In this document: positions 26,930 to 36,227 of the stretch, piece by piece
How positions within the stretch are numbered: the stretch's first letter is position 1
Layout: each line of letters starts with the position of its first letter
NCBI RefSeq assembly: GCF_900637305.1
Contig: NZ_LR134365.1
Location: 2,224,501 to 2,288,500 of the forward strand
Length of the DNA stretch: 64,000 nt
DNA from: Cardiobacterium hominis
GTDB lineage: Bacteria > Pseudomonadota > Gammaproteobacteria > Cardiobacteriales > Cardiobacteriaceae
Direction of reading: 5' to 3'
Notes under the pieces: generated by a model
The model's database searches: none
Told to the model about the DNA's origin: nothing
The model's input: only the letters and a program-made list of their open reading frames with translations
Program-made: the position numbers and the translations under genes

Positions 26930-26957
26930 AAAAAACCCGCCATCCGGCGGGTTTTTT
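26930..26957. terminator. Bidirectional terminator between the OmpA-like gene and lysP
   Basis: Stem AAAACCCGCC / GGCGGGTTTT with A- and T-runs on either side; serves the converging genes. Confidence 0.88.
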
Positions 26958-26968
26958 GTGGGCGGTTT

Positions 26969-28471
26969 TTACTCCGCATCACGACGCAGGTCGATGTCCT
27001 GCAACGGGATTTTGTGCGTGCGGTAGCGCAGCTTGTGGTAGAGGTAGAAGGCGAGGAAGACCGGAATGCCCATATAGGTTACGGCGAGACGTTTCCAGTC
27101 GAGATCGCCTTTCAGCACCAGGTCGGTGTCCTGGCCGATGATGACCAGCACGCACAGGGTGAGCGCCAAGAGTGGGCCGAAGGGGAACCATTTGGCGCGG
27201 TAGCTCAGTTCACTTAACGAGCGGCCTTGTGCGATAAAGGCGCGGCGGAAGCGGTAATGGCTGACGGCGATGCCGAGCCAGGCGATAAAACCAGTCAAGC
27301 CAGAGGCGGCGATGATGTATTGGTCAAAAAGGTCTTTGCCGATTCCTTCGTTCAGTTGCAGCAAAAAGAGGGCGAAGATGACGGCGGCAGTGGCGGCAAG
27401 GGCAAGCAGAGGCACGCCGCTACTGCGGCTGGTGCGCGCAAATACCGGCCAGGCGAGGCCGTCTTTGCCCATGGCGTAGAGCATGCGCACCGAGGCGTAC
27501 ATGCCGGAGTTACCGGCGGAAAGTACCGAGCTCAAGATGACGGCGTTCATCACGGCAGCGGCAAAGGCAAAGCCGGCGCGCTCAAAAACGAGGGTAAAGG
27601 GCGATTTGGCGATGTTTTCCGCACCGGCACCGATGTCCGCGCCCAGCAGTTCTTCACTGGTGTGCGGTATGAGCAGGCCGATGACGAGGATGGCGAGGAT
27701 GTAGAAGATGAGGATGCGCCAGAAGATTTGCTTGACCGCTTTCGGGATGCTTTTTTCCGGGTTTTCCGTTTCGCCGGCGGTCACGCCGATGAGTTCTGTC
27801 CCCTGGAAGGAGAAACCGGCGATGAGGAAGACGCCGAGGATGGTGAGGAAATGCCCGCCCGCGCCGTTGCCGAGGAAGGGGCCGTCGCCCGCGGTGAAGT
27901 TGCTGAAACCGACGTACGCGCCGCCCATGATGCCGAAGATGGTGAGCGTGCCGATGCAGAGGAAGATGATGACGGTGATGACTTTAATCAGCGCAAACCA
28001 GTATTCGGATTCGCCGTAGGCGCGCACGGAAAAGGCATTGAGCGCGCAGATGATGCCAAAGAAGGTGAGGCTCCAGCCCCAGGCGGGCATGAGCGCGCGC
28101 AATGGCTCCCAGTAGGTGATGACGACAGCAGCGATGGAGATATCGACCGCGACGGTGATAACCCAGTTAAACCAGTAGTTCCAGCCGAGGGCAAAGCCGA
28201 GCGAGGGGTCAACGTAGCGCGAGGCGTAGGTGGCAAATGAGCCGGAGGTGGGCAGCCAGGTCGCCATTTCGCCGAGCGAGGTCATGAGGAAGTACACCAT
28301 CAGGCCGATGGCGGCATAGGCGACGAGCGCGCCGCCGGGACCCGCGCTGTGGATGGCGGTGCCGCTGGCCATGAAAAGGCCGGTGCCGATGCAGCCGCCG
28401 ATGGCAATCATCGACAGGTGGCGGGTTTTCAGGTGGCGTTTCACCTGAGTACTGGGGGAGGGTGTTGTCAT
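26969..28471 (-). CDS. lysP: Lysine-type amino acid permease
   Basis: 500 residues, twelve membrane segments, APC superfamily. The N-terminal RHLSMIAIGGCIGTGLFMAS and GFSFQGTELIGVTAGE closely follow E. coli LysP as I remember it, as do SGSFATYASRYV and GLTGFIAWLGIAVSHYRFRR. It probably imports lysine by proton symport. AAGGA lies 5 nt before the ATG. The 35-nt palindrome at 28498-28532 sits 27 bp upstream of the start, where it could act as an operator or a 5' hairpin. No lysine riboswitch is visible in the short upstream region. Confidence 0.85.
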   Translation of the reverse strand: MTTPSPSTQVKRHLKTRHLSMIAIGGCIGTGLFMASGTAIHSAGPGGALVAYAAIGLMVYFLMTSLGEMATWLPTSGSFATYASRYVDPSLGFALGWNYWFNWVITVAVDISIAAVVITYWEPLRALMPAWGWSLTFFGIICALNAFSVRAYGESEYWFALIKVITVIIFLCIGTLTIFGIMGGAYVGFSNFTAGDGPFLGNGAGGHFLTILGVFLIAGFSFQGTELIGVTAGETENPEKSIPKAVKQIFWRILIFYILAILVIGLLIPHTSEELLGADIGAGAENIAKSPFTLVFERAGFAFAAAVMNAVILSSVLSAGNSGMYASVRMLYAMGKDGLAWPVFARTSRSSGVPLLALAATAAVIFALFLLQLNEGIGKDLFDQYIIAASGLTGFIAWLGIAVSHYRFRRAFIAQGRSLSELSYRAKWFPFGPLLALTLCVLVIIGQDTDLVLKGDLDWKRLAVTYMGIPVFLAFYLYHKLRYRTHKIPLQDIDLRRDAE

Positions 28472-28497
28472 GGTGTCCTTCTTTGAAGTGGATGAAA

Positions 28498-28532
28498 TTT
28501 ACATACACCACGAGCGCTCAGGTGTATGTAAA
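28498..28532. repeat. 35-nt palindrome (copy 2), upstream of lysP
   Basis: Arms TTTACATACACC / GGTGTATGTAAA (12 bp perfect) around an 11-nt core. The outer ten bases are identical to copies 1 and 3 while the core differs, yet the total length is again 35 nt. Confidence 0.8.
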
Positions 28533-28596
28533 CGGGGTCGTGGAATGTCATTCGGATTCATGCGGGCGCGGATGCCCGAAGTCCCGCTGAACGGCG

Positions 28597-28620
28597 CCCT
28601 CCTCCTGTGGGGGAGGGGGG
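28597..28620. repeat. Fragment of the GC-rich palindromic repeat
   Basis: CCCTCCTCCTGTGGGGGAGG block matching the second palindrome of the glnD/25117 repeat, without its tail. It lies right next to the glmU stop codon and may double as a transcript-end hairpin. Confidence 0.55.
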
Positions 28621-28621
28621 C

Positions 28622-29995
28622 TCAATGCCCTTTCTTCACCGGCCGTTGCCAGCCGCTGATGGTTTTCTGCTCGCTACGGGAGAGCGCCAGTTGCTCGTCC
28701 GGCACGTCGCGGGTGATGACCGAACCGGCGCCGATGGTCGCGCCATCGCCGATTCTCACCGGGGCAACCAGCGCGCTGTTGGAGCCGATAAAGACGCGGT
28801 CGCCGAGGATGGTCTGGTGTTTGTTGGCGCCGTCGTAGTTGCAGGTAATCGTCCCCGCGCCGATATTGACCGCGCTGCCGAGGGTGGCGTCGCCGATGTA
28901 GCTTAGATGATTGATTTTGCTGCCACGGCCGACGTGCGCCGCTTTGGTTTCGACGAAATTGCCGATGCGTACGCCTTCGGCGAGTACCGTTTTCGGCCGC
29001 AGTCGCGCGAATGGCCCGACCTGCGCGTTCGCGCCCACCTCGCAATGCTCCAGACGCGAATGGCTGTAGATGCGCGCGCCGCTGGCGATGGTGCAATTAT
29101 CGAGCACGCAGCCGCTTTCAATATAGACGTTGTCGCCGAGGCGCACCGTGCCTTTCAACACAACATTCGCCTCAATCACCACATCGTGCCCGGCGCTGAC
29201 CGTGCCATGCACATCAATGCGCGCCGGATCAATCAGGGTAACGCCCGCTGCCAGCAGCGCCTGCGCCTGCCGCTGCCGCCACACCGCTTCCGCCTGCGCC
29301 TGTTGCGCGCGGGTGTTGATGCCCAGCGTTTCTGCGGTGTCAGTGGCGGGGACGGTCACCACGCGCCAACCAGCGGCGACGTGCAGGGCGATGACATCCG
29401 TCAGATAAAACTCGCCGGCGGCATTGTCGTCCTGCAACTGCGGCAAATAGCGGGCGAGGTACTCGTTTTTCACCGCCATCATGCCGGTATTGATTTCGCG
29501 GATGGCGCGCTCAGCATCGCTCGCGTCCTTTTCCTCGACGATAGCGGTCATCTCGCCCGCCGCATCGCGCACGATGCGCCCATAGCCGAAGGGGTTATCA
29601 GCGACAGCAGTCAAAAGCGCGAAGCCATTGTGCCGCGCCGCATCGAGCAGACGTTGCAGCGTTTCCGCGCGCACCAGCGGCGTATCGCCATAAAGAATCA
29701 GCACCAGCTCGGCCTGGGCAATCTCATCCAGCGCCATGCGCACCGCGTGCCCGGTGCCGCGTTGCTCGGTCTGGGCAATCCAGCGCAACTGCGGCCAGGC
29801 GGGGGCAATGCAGGCGCGCAACTGCTCGCCCTGATGGCCGTAAATCACCGCGCTGCGCGTCGGCGCGAGCGTTTGCAGCGTCTCCAACAGATGCACAATC
29901 ATCGCCTTGCCACCGACTGGCTGCAAAACCTTCGGCTGGGCGGAATGCATGCGTTTGCCTTGACCGGCGGCGAGAATGAGCGCGAGCGTTTTCAT
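28622..29995 (-). CDS. glmU: Bifunctional GlcNAc-1-P uridylyltransferase / GlcN-1-P acetyltransferase
   Basis: 457 residues, full length. N-terminal pyrophosphorylase domain (LILAAGQGKRMHSAQPKVL, residues 6-24; GDTPLV) and a C-terminal left-handed beta-helix of hexapeptide repeats ending in the acetyltransferase region with NIGAGTITCNYDGANKHQT. Makes UDP-GlcNAc for peptidoglycan and LPS. Monocistronic here; not beside the atp operon or glmS within this window. Confidence 0.97.
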   Translation of the reverse strand: MKTLALILAAGQGKRMHSAQPKVLQPVGGKAMIVHLLETLQTLAPTRSAVIYGHQGEQLRACIAPAWPQLRWIAQTEQRGTGHAVRMALDEIAQAELVLILYGDTPLVRAETLQRLLDAARHNGFALLTAVADNPFGYGRIVRDAAGEMTAIVEEKDASDAERAIREINTGMMAVKNEYLARYLPQLQDDNAAGEFYLTDVIALHVAAGWRVVTVPATDTAETLGINTRAQQAQAEAVWRQRQAQALLAAGVTLIDPARIDVHGTVSAGHDVVIEANVVLKGTVRLGDNVYIESGCVLDNCTIASGARIYSHSRLEHCEVGANAQVGPFARLRPKTVLAEGVRIGNFVETKAAHVGRGSKINHLSYIGDATLGSAVNIGAGTITCNYDGANKHQTILGDRVFIGSNSALVAPVRIGDGATIGAGSVITRDVPDEQLALSRSEQKTISGWQRPVKKGH

Positions 29996-30167
29996 GTGAA
30001 TTCCTTGTGGATGCGTTGAAGGGCGCTATTGTAGCGAAAGCGTCTTCATTGTGGCGTTTTAGCCGCCAATTTTTACTTTCTCCGTGATGAATGTGAATGT
30101 GAGTGTTAAAATGCACACAGCCCCAGTGATTTTCTGGTGATTTAACTGTTAAATGGAGACTGCTTTT

Positions 30168-31724
30168 ATGAAAAGACAAGAGAATCTCGAACGCGCCAAA
30201 AGTTCAGAAACATGGGACGTCGTCGTCATCGGCGGCGGCGCGACCGGCCTTGGCATCGCGGTAGATGCCGCCACGCGCGGATTCTCGACCCTGCTGCTGG
30301 AACGCCGCGATTTCGCCAAAGGCACCTCCAGCCGCAGCACCAAACTCGTCCACGGTGGCGTGCGCTACCTCGCCCAAGGCTACGTGGACCTCGTGCGCGA
30401 AGCCCTGCGCGAACGCGGACGGCTCGCGAAAAACGCGCCGCACCTCTTCAAAAGCGAAGCCTTTATCATCCCTGGCGAAAAATGGTGGACGGCGCCTTAC
30501 TACACCTTCGGCCTCTGGCTCTATGACCGCCTCGCCGGCAAACTCGGCATCGGCCACACCCGCTACCTCGGCAAGGGCGAAGCCAACAAACTGCTTCAAG
30601 GCGTCAAGCCGGAAAAACTGCGCAACGGCGTCTGCTACTACGACGGCCAGTTCGACGACTCCCGCCTCGCGGTAAACCTCGCACAAACCGCCATCGAACA
30701 CGGCGCCGCCGTGGTGAACTACTGCGAAGTCATCGGTCTGGAAAAAAACGAAGCGGGCAAAATTTGCGGCGTCAAAATCCGCGACAACCTCGGCGGTGAC
30801 GAATTTACGGCGAAAGCGCGCTGCGTCGTCAATGCGACCGGGGTGTTTGCCAACGAAATCAACAAAATGGACGACCCGAACGCGCTGGACGGCATCGTGC
30901 CGAGCCAGGGCGTACACATCGTCATCGACCGCAAATTCCTGCCGGGCGACTCCGCGCTGATGGTGCCGAAAACCTCTGACGGCCGCGTGCTGTTCGCCGT
31001 ACCGTGGCACGACAAACTCGTCGTCGGCACCACCGACACCCTCGTCAAAGACGCCGAATACGAACCGCGCCCGCTGGAGCAGGAAGTCGAATTCATCCTG
31101 AACACCGCCAAAGACTACCTCGTCAAAGCGCCGACCCGCGCAGATATCCGCAGCGTCTTCGTCGGCCTGCGTCCGCTCGCCGCGCCCAAAGACAGCGGCA
31201 AAAGCACCAAAGAAGTCTCACGCAGCCACAAAGTGCACGTCACCCCGTCCGGCATGGTGGACATCATCGGCGGCAAATGGACGACCTACCGGCAAATGGC
31301 TGAAGACGCGGTTGATGCCGCTATCAAAGACAAAACCCTGCCGGAAAAACCCTGCCAGACCACCGAACTCAAAATCCACGGCCACGCACCCGCGGACATG
31401 AGCCACCACCTCGGCTACTACGGCAGCGACCGCCCGGCGATAGAAGCACTTGCCCAGGCAGACGCCAAAGCGGGCAGCAAAATCCACCCTGACCACCCCT
31501 TCCTCTACGCCGAAGCGCTATGGGCGGTGCGCGAAGAAATGGCACAGACGCTGGAAGACGTACTCGCCCGCCGCATCCGCCTGCTCTTCCTCGATGCCCG
31601 CGCCGCAGCCGAAGTAGCGGAAGACGTCGCGCGCTACATCGCCGCCGAGCTGGGCAAAGACGAAAACTGGGTACGCGAACAAACGGAAGACTTCCGCAAA
31701 CTCTGCGCGCAGTATCACTTCTAA
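30168..31724 (+). CDS. glpD: Glycerol-3-phosphate dehydrogenase (FAD, membrane-associated)
   Basis: 518 residues from the ATG at 30168 (GGAG 9 nt upstream; another ATG 15 nt earlier overlaps that site). FAD-binding VVVIGGGATGLGIAVDAATR (about residues 18-37), the family signature SSRSTKLVHGGVRYL, and the C-terminal DAO_C cap. Oxidises sn-glycerol-3-phosphate to DHAP, passing electrons to quinone. Together with glpQ and glpT a few kb away it forms a glycerophosphodiester-to-DHAP route; no glpK or glpF is in the window. A terminator follows. Confidence 0.95.
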   Translation: MKRQENLERAKSSETWDVVVIGGGATGLGIAVDAATRGFSTLLLERRDFAKGTSSRSTKLVHGGVRYLAQGYVDLVREALRERGRLAKNAPHLFKSEAFIIPGEKWWTAPYYTFGLWLYDRLAGKLGIGHTRYLGKGEANKLLQGVKPEKLRNGVCYYDGQFDDSRLAVNLAQTAIEHGAAVVNYCEVIGLEKNEAGKICGVKIRDNLGGDEFTAKARCVVNATGVFANEINKMDDPNALDGIVPSQGVHIVIDRKFLPGDSALMVPKTSDGRVLFAVPWHDKLVVGTTDTLVKDAEYEPRPLEQEVEFILNTAKDYLVKAPTRADIRSVFVGLRPLAAPKDSGKSTKEVSRSHKVHVTPSGMVDIIGGKWTTYRQMAEDAVDAAIKDKTLPEKPCQTTELKIHGHAPADMSHHLGYYGSDRPAIEALAQADAKAGSKIHPDHPFLYAEALWAVREEMAQTLEDVLARRIRLLFLDARAAAEVAEDVARYIAAELGKDENWVREQTEDFRKLCAQYHF

Positions 31725-31737
31725 ACCAACATGCCCT

Positions 31738-31767
31738 AAAAAAACCGCGCTTCGGCGCGGTTTTTTG
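31738..31767 (+). terminator. Terminator of glpD
   Basis: Stem AAAACCGCGC / GCGCGGTTTT with a TTCG tetraloop, flanked by A- and T-runs. Confidence 0.9.
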
Positions 31768-31855
31768 CATCTGTAGTAATCAAGAAATTGGTGTCGTCTC
31801 TTATGACAATATTTCTAAAATATCCAACAACCCGTCTCATAAAAACGGTACACAT

Positions 31856-32031
31856 TTGTATAGCAATCCTCCGAAAACCTCATATGGTGTTTCATTGCTA
31901 GGGGTCATAGAGTTCGCCTCGCGCACCATTGATACGAAACAATATTTCCACGACAGTGCACCGAGGCGCACCCTATGGTGTTGTTTTCGGCGGCGTACCT
32001 TGTCTGATGCTCTCGGTGTATCGCTATACAA
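31856..32031. repeat. MITE-like element with terminal inverted repeats (copy 2)
   Basis: About 176 bp. The left end TTGTATAGCAATCCTCCGAA and the reverse complement of the right end TTGTATAGCGATACACCGAG agree at 21 of the first 27 positions. The right part (CCTTGTCTGATGCTCTCGG...) is shared with 434-536. No transposase frame inside. The remaining 150 bp up to the marR stop (32032-32181) are AT-rich and hold no gene I can see. Confidence 0.6.
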
Positions 32032-32181
32032 TACAGAGAAAAGAAACAACGCCTATCAATCTTAAGTTCACGCATTAGCATAATTATTATAAGCGACCTG
32101 TTTATAAACAATAAAATTCACAGCATCACTATAATAATTATCACGCCATACTATTTCCGTCATCGCAGAAAATAGCGACAA

Positions 32182-32685
32182 TCACGATACATTAATATGA
32201 TTGAGTATTTTCCCGAGTAGCTTGCGCAACTCGGCATATTCTTCTTCATTCAAAGCATGAATAAATTGGCGTTCAATTTCCAGATGCGTGGGCGCTACTT
32301 CCTTAAGCAACTCCAAGCCGGTAGATGTTAATTTTACCAACAGGCTCCGTCGGTCATTGGGATTGGGTGAGCGCTCAATAAGCCCTTTCTTTTCCAGTTG
32401 ATCGATACGGTTAGTCAATCCTCCCGATGAAATCAGGATAAGGTCTTGCAGTTGTTTCGGCGTTAATTCCTGTTTTTTCTCGCGCGCCAATGCCGCCAGC
32501 ACATCAAATTCTCCAACCGTCATTTGAAAACGGTCCAGATTTTTATCAACGCTACGCCCGACTATTGAACTTATTCTAACAATACGCCCAATAATTTCTG
32601 TTCCTGAGGTATCCAATTGTGGATCAAATTGATGCCACTGATTGATAATATATTGCACCAAGTCAGCGTGTTTTTTGTGAGTCAT
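32182..32685 (-). CDS. MarR-family transcriptional regulator
   Basis: 167 residues. Winged helix-turn-helix: LTPKQLQDLILISSGGLTNRIDQLEKKGLI (about 74-103) and wing NPNDRRSLLVKLT with the family DxR motif. Flanked by helices for dimerisation. Ligand and target unknown; the nearest genes are glpD and glpQ, and MarR proteins often act on their own promoter. A short inverted repeat CTTCATT-GGT-AATGAG overlaps the region just upstream of the start and could be the operator. AT-rich relative to the chromosome, in a pocket next to a MITE-like element: likely acquired. Confidence 0.85.
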   Translation of the reverse strand: MTHKKHADLVQYIINQWHQFDPQLDTSGTEIIGRIVRISSIVGRSVDKNLDRFQMTVGEFDVLAALAREKKQELTPKQLQDLILISSGGLTNRIDQLEKKGLIERSPNPNDRRSLLVKLTSTGLELLKEVAPTHLEIERQFIHALNEEEYAELRKLLGKILNHINVS

Positions 32686-32965
32686 ATAATTTAAAACTCT
32701 TCATTGGTAATGAGAAGAACAATATACACCAATTTTTCTGCAATTCAAATCTTACAAAAATATTTTTAGCGAGATATTTTATATATGAAATTCCACAAGG
32801 CGACATGAGGATTTCACACAAATATGGCCGTAAACACTCAACCATAAATGACCACATTATTTAAACAATCCATTGTAAATCAATAGAATTTAAAAAAGTG
32901 CAATTGTCATGCACGTTCTTTATGAGGAATCTTCCTCATCATAAACGAATGGGAAATAATGCAAT
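32686..32965. other. AT-rich gene-free region upstream of marR
   Basis: About 280 bp with no plausible gene. It holds marR control sequences near 32690-32725 and two small palindromes: GTGCA...TGCAC near 32897-32913 and ATGAGGAA-TC-TTCCTCAT near 32921-32938. Function of these is unknown. Confidence 0.4.
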
Positions 32966-32995
32966 AAAAAATCCCCGCGTGATGCGGGGATTTTT
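32966..32995 (-). terminator. Terminator of glpQ
   Basis: Stem AAAAATCCCCGC / GCGGGGATTTTT, followed on the minus strand by TTTTATT; 15 bp past the glpQ stop. Confidence 0.88.
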
Positions 32996-33010
32996 GGGGG
33001 AGGTTATCGC

Positions 33011-34210
33011 TTACAGCCCTTTGCAGTTGGCGTAGTAGGTGACGGTTGCCGGCCAGTCGCTGAAGATGCCGCTGATGCCGACGTCTTTGGCGAGCACGTC
33101 CAAGTATTTGTAGGTGTCGCCGTCTTTTTTCGCGTGGTTTTCGATACCAGTGAAGTACCAGCCGCCACCGCGGGCAAGCGGGCCGGAGCGTTCCAGCGTC
33201 CAGGTGATGAGTTTGAAGCCGTTGTCTTTCGCCGCTTTGGCGTAGTCAGATGGCACCAGTTTGCCGCCCTCGTCTTTCACCAGCATCGGCATCGCCGGCG
33301 AGAGGTAGTTCAGCCCGGCTTTTCGCCATTCCGGCATTTCTTTGATGCGCGGGGCGGTATCCAGGGTTTCATCGAGGAAGACGGCCTGTTTGGCGAATTC
33401 GCCGCCGTTTTTCAGCCAGTAGCGGATGACTTCCGGCTGGAAGGATTGCGGGTAAACGTCGCTGGCGGGGACGCCGGCGGCAGTGTAGTCGTCCAGCATT
33501 TTTTGCGCGTAGTCTTCGAGGGTGAAGCCGTCAAACGGCATCGGCACGACCGGCTCTTTCAGTTCCGGCGTCATTTTCACGCCGAGCTGTTTGAACAGCT
33601 CGATGCTTTCTTTGTGCGTCATCAGTTCGCCGTTTTGTGCGTAGAGGTTGGTGCGCCAGTCGGGCGTGCCGTTCATGTATTCCTCCACCGTGCGCGCTTC
33701 TTTGTTGCCGCCGTCCATTTTGCCTTTCAGGCTTTTGAATTCGGCAAGGGTGATGTCGGTGGTGCGGCATTCGACTTCGGCTTCTTTTACCAGTTTGCCG
33801 TCGGCATCGAATTCTGCCGGTTTGAACGGCACGCTGCATTTGGCGGCAAGCGGCGTGGCGAGGATGTTGGTGGTGTTGTGCAGGTCGTTTTGTGCGTGGC
33901 GGCAGACGAGTTCTTTGTCTTTGGTGAAGGCAACGTCGCATTCGAGGATGCCCGCACCTTCACGCGCGCCGGCGAGGTAGGAATCGCGGGTGTGTTCCGG
34001 GAACATCAGCGCCGCGCCCCGGTGGCCAATGGCAAATTCGGTTTTTTTCGGCGTTTGTTGCGCACAGGCGAGCAGCTCTTGTTTGAGGGCGCTGTCTTCG
34101 AGGTTGTCGATGAGGTAAAAGGGGCGGACACCGTAGGTCAGCGGCTGTTGCTCGGCGTGCGCGCTGGCAGCGAGGGCGGCAAGGATGGTGAGGGTCAGGG
34201 TGCGTTTCAT
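33011..34210 (-). CDS. glpQ: Periplasmic glycerophosphodiester phosphodiesterase
   Basis: 399 residues. Sec signal peptide (MKRTLTLTILAALAASAHA, cleavage after AHA), then a GDPD TIM barrel. Catalytic signature IGHRGAALMFPEHT (about 61-74), metal ligands in ECDVAFTKD, and HAQNDLHNTT supplying the second catalytic His region. Cuts glycerophosphodiesters to glycerol-3-phosphate plus alcohol; the G3P would enter through GlpT and be oxidised by GlpD. It is larger than E. coli GlpQ (358) because of an extra N-terminal stretch and a loop around 130-190 with Cys residues. Separate from glpT by a terminator. Confidence 0.9.
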   Translation of the reverse strand: MKRTLTLTILAALAASAHAEQQPLTYGVRPFYLIDNLEDSALKQELLACAQQTPKKTEFAIGHRGAALMFPEHTRDSYLAGAREGAGILECDVAFTKDKELVCRHAQNDLHNTTNILATPLAAKCSVPFKPAEFDADGKLVKEAEVECRTTDITLAEFKSLKGKMDGGNKEARTVEEYMNGTPDWRTNLYAQNGELMTHKESIELFKQLGVKMTPELKEPVVPMPFDGFTLEDYAQKMLDDYTAAGVPASDVYPQSFQPEVIRYWLKNGGEFAKQAVFLDETLDTAPRIKEMPEWRKAGLNYLSPAMPMLVKDEGGKLVPSDYAKAAKDNGFKLITWTLERSGPLARGGGWYFTGIENHAKKDGDTYKYLDVLAKDVGISGIFSDWPATVTYYANCKGL

Positions 34211-34312
34211 GGGTTCTCCCGTGTGTGAATTTCACGGGTATTTTACGGGAATTTTTACGGTTCATGCGGTGAAAAATGTGTTTTATTCACCGTTTTTCAC
34301 CGTGATTGCCGA

Positions 34313-34347
34313 TTTACATACAGGGTAGCGACTATCGTGTATGTAAA
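34313..34347. repeat. 35-nt palindrome (copy 3)
   Basis: TTTACATACAGGGTAG then CGA then CTATCGTGTATGTAAA: as copy 1 but with two mismatches in the stem. It lies between glpT and glpQ, immediately beside the glpT terminator. Confidence 0.8.
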
Positions 34348-34373
34348 AAAGGGAAGCCGCATGGCTTCCCTTT
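34345..34373 (-). terminator. Terminator of glpT
   Basis: Stem AAAGGGAAGCC / GGCTTCCCTTT followed on the minus strand by a T-run that merges into the end of the 35-nt palindrome. Confidence 0.85.
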
Positions 34374-34392
34374 AAGCGTTGGCGCGTGGTGT

Positions 34393-35856
34393 TTATTTCA
34401 CCAGGCGCTCCTGTTCAGGGATTTTCGCTTTGTGCTTGGCTTCTTCCAGCGTGGTAATCAGCAGCAGGATGACAGCGATGATGCTGCCAGCAATCATCAC
34501 GTAGAAACCATAGTCCCAACCATAGCGCTCAGCGGTGCGGCCGATGACGTAGGAAGCAGCAACGGTACCGCCAAGGTAGCCGAAGAGGCCAGTGAAGCCC
34601 GCCGCAGTACCCGCGGCTTTTTTCGGCGCGAGTTCCAGCGCGTGCAGGCCGATGAGCATCACCGGGCCGTAGATAAGGAAACCGACGGTGGTCATCAGGA
34701 CGAAGTCCATGAGTTGGTAGGGGTTTTTGTACCAGACAACACCTGCGTATTCGGCAACGATATTGCCTTGCGCATCGACCGGGGTCGCCGGGTTCATCCA
34801 CAGGGCAACGACCGCAAGCGTGGTCAGTATCATGAAAATCACACCGGTGATACCGCGCTTGCCCTTGAAGATTTTGTCCGATACCCAGCCGCACAGCAAG
34901 GTGCCGGGAATGGCAGCGAGTTCGTAGATGGTGTAGGCAATCGCGGTACCTTTGAAGTCGAAGTGCTTGACTTCACTCAGATAAACTGGAGACCACTTCA
35001 GCACGCCGTAGCGGATGAGGTACACGAAAACGTTGGCAACGGCGATGTACCACAGCAGGCGGTTTTTCAGGACGTAGGTAACGAAGATTTCCTTGGTACT
35101 GAGGTTTTTCTCGGCGGTTTTTTCGTCGTAGTCATCGGGGTAGTCGTTTTTCCATTGCTCAATCGGCGGCAGGCCGCAGGATTGCGGGGTGTCTTTCATC
35201 GCGAACACGATGAACACGGCAGCGACCATCGCGGCAATGCCAGGGTAATACAGCGCTTGTTGCCAGATGTCTTTGTTGGTCGCCTCAACGCCGTGAGTGC
35301 GCGCCCAAATCATGCCTGCCAGCAGCACCAGCGCGCCGGGCGCCATGCCGCCGACGTTGTGCGCGCAGTTCCAGATGGAAACGATGGTGCCGCGTTCGCT
35401 TTTTGACCACCAATGCACCATGGTTTTACCACAGGGCGGCCAGCCCATACCTTGGAACCAGCCGTTGAGGAAAATCATGATGAAGGCGATGGTCACGCCG
35501 GAGGTTGCCCACGGCGCAAGCCCCATGATGGTCATGCACAGACCGGAGAGGAACAGGCCGCAAGGCAGGAAGTATTTGGGGTTGGCGCGGTCGGAGATGG
35601 ACGCCATCAAAAATTTGGAAATACCATAGGCGAGGCCGGCAGCGGCGCCGACTTTACCCAAATCCTCTTTGTTGAAAAGACCGGCATCAATCAGGCCTTT
35701 TTGCGCGAGGTCAAAGTTGCCACGAGTAAAGTAATAGGCAGCATAGCCGAGGAAGATGCCAATGAATACCTGCCAGCGCAGGCGGCGATAGGTAGGATCA
35801 ATTTTGTCGGCCGGAAGGCGAGGAATCTCCGGCGACGGTTTGAATATTCCAATCAT
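34393..35856 (-). CDS. glpT: Glycerol-3-phosphate transporter (MFS)
   Basis: 487 residues, twelve membrane segments, organophosphate:Pi antiporter family. The N-terminal [25 protein letters not shown] carries the essential arginine region (RRLR), and [20 protein letters not shown] is the family signature. Exchanges external sn-glycerol-3-phosphate for phosphate. A longer loop near residues 400-425 ([20 protein letters not shown]) compared with E. coli GlpT. A strong inverted repeat lies 55-90 bp upstream of the start. Confidence 0.95.
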   Translation of the reverse strand: MIGIFKPSPEIPRLPADKIDPTYRRLRWQVFIGIFLGYAAYYFTRGNFDLAQKGLIDAGLFNKEDLGKVGAAAGLAYGISKFLMASISDRANPKYFLPCGLFLSGLCMTIMGLAPWATSGVTIAFIMIFLNGWFQGMGWPPCGKTMVHWWSKSERGTIVSIWNCAHNVGGMAPGALVLLAGMIWARTHGVEATNKDIWQQALYYPGIAAMVAAVFIVFAMKDTPQSCGLPPIEQWKNDYPDDYDEKTAEKNLSTKEIFVTYVLKNRLLWYIAVANVFVYLIRYGVLKWSPVYLSEVKHFDFKGTAIAYTIYELAAIPGTLLCGWVSDKIFKGKRGITGVIFMILTTLAVVALWMNPATPVDAQGNIVAEYAGVVWYKNPYQLMDFVLMTTVGFLIYGPVMLIGLHALELAPKKAAGTAAGFTGLFGYLGGTVAASYVIGRTAERYGWDYGFYVMIAGSIIAVILLLITTLEEAKHKAKIPEQERLVK

Positions 35857-36227
35857 GGGTGCTCCATTTTATTGAGTTACGATTTTTCGTGCGGCTCACC
35901 ACAGCCATCCTCCGCACATTCCATAAAGTCTGTATGGAATGCACGGAAATAAGCAGCCATGTTGTGAATCCACATGCGAATTTTAGCCTATTCTCACAGA
36001 ATATGTGAAGTTCTTTACTATTTCCGTGTGGAGTTTGTGTGGATTGTTGTGGGTAATGACTGTTTTTCAAACAGCATGAGTACGGCAGTTCAGTCAAACT
36101 ATGTACGATAATTCAAGAAAATAGCAACAAACTGCTTTTCCCAACAAATGCCGTGAGGTCAGAATATAAAAAACGGGATATGTCCTGGTTCTCGTATGAT
36201 TTATTAAATGTCGTGGCGATAGCGATA
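35857..36227. other. Intergenic region upstream of glpT
   Basis: 371 bp, AT-richer than its surroundings and without a gene. Contents: the glpT upstream inverted repeat (35911-35947), a TCACA-N5-TGTGA palindrome near 35995-36010 and a small hairpin CTGTTT-TTC-AAACAG near 36059-36074. The glpT promoter must lie here; no confident -35/-10 pair was found. Confidence 0.45.
35911..35947. promoter_or_regulatory. Inverted repeat upstream of glpT, candidate operator
   Basis: Core arms CATTCCATA / TATGGAATG (9 bp perfect, 7-nt spacer), extendable to 13 of 15 matches with TCCG...CGGA. Centred about 73 bp before the glpT ATG. No T-run, so more likely a protein-binding site or leader hairpin than a terminator. 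Confidence 0.5.

Noticed and set aside
27227-28240. Plus-strand open frame opposite lysP
   Set aside because: Acidic low-complexity shadow of a membrane protein gene.
35995-36010. TCACA-N5-TGTGA considered as a CRP site upstream of glpT
   Set aside because: CRP half-sites are TGTGA-N6-TCACA; here the order is inverted and the spacing is 5.
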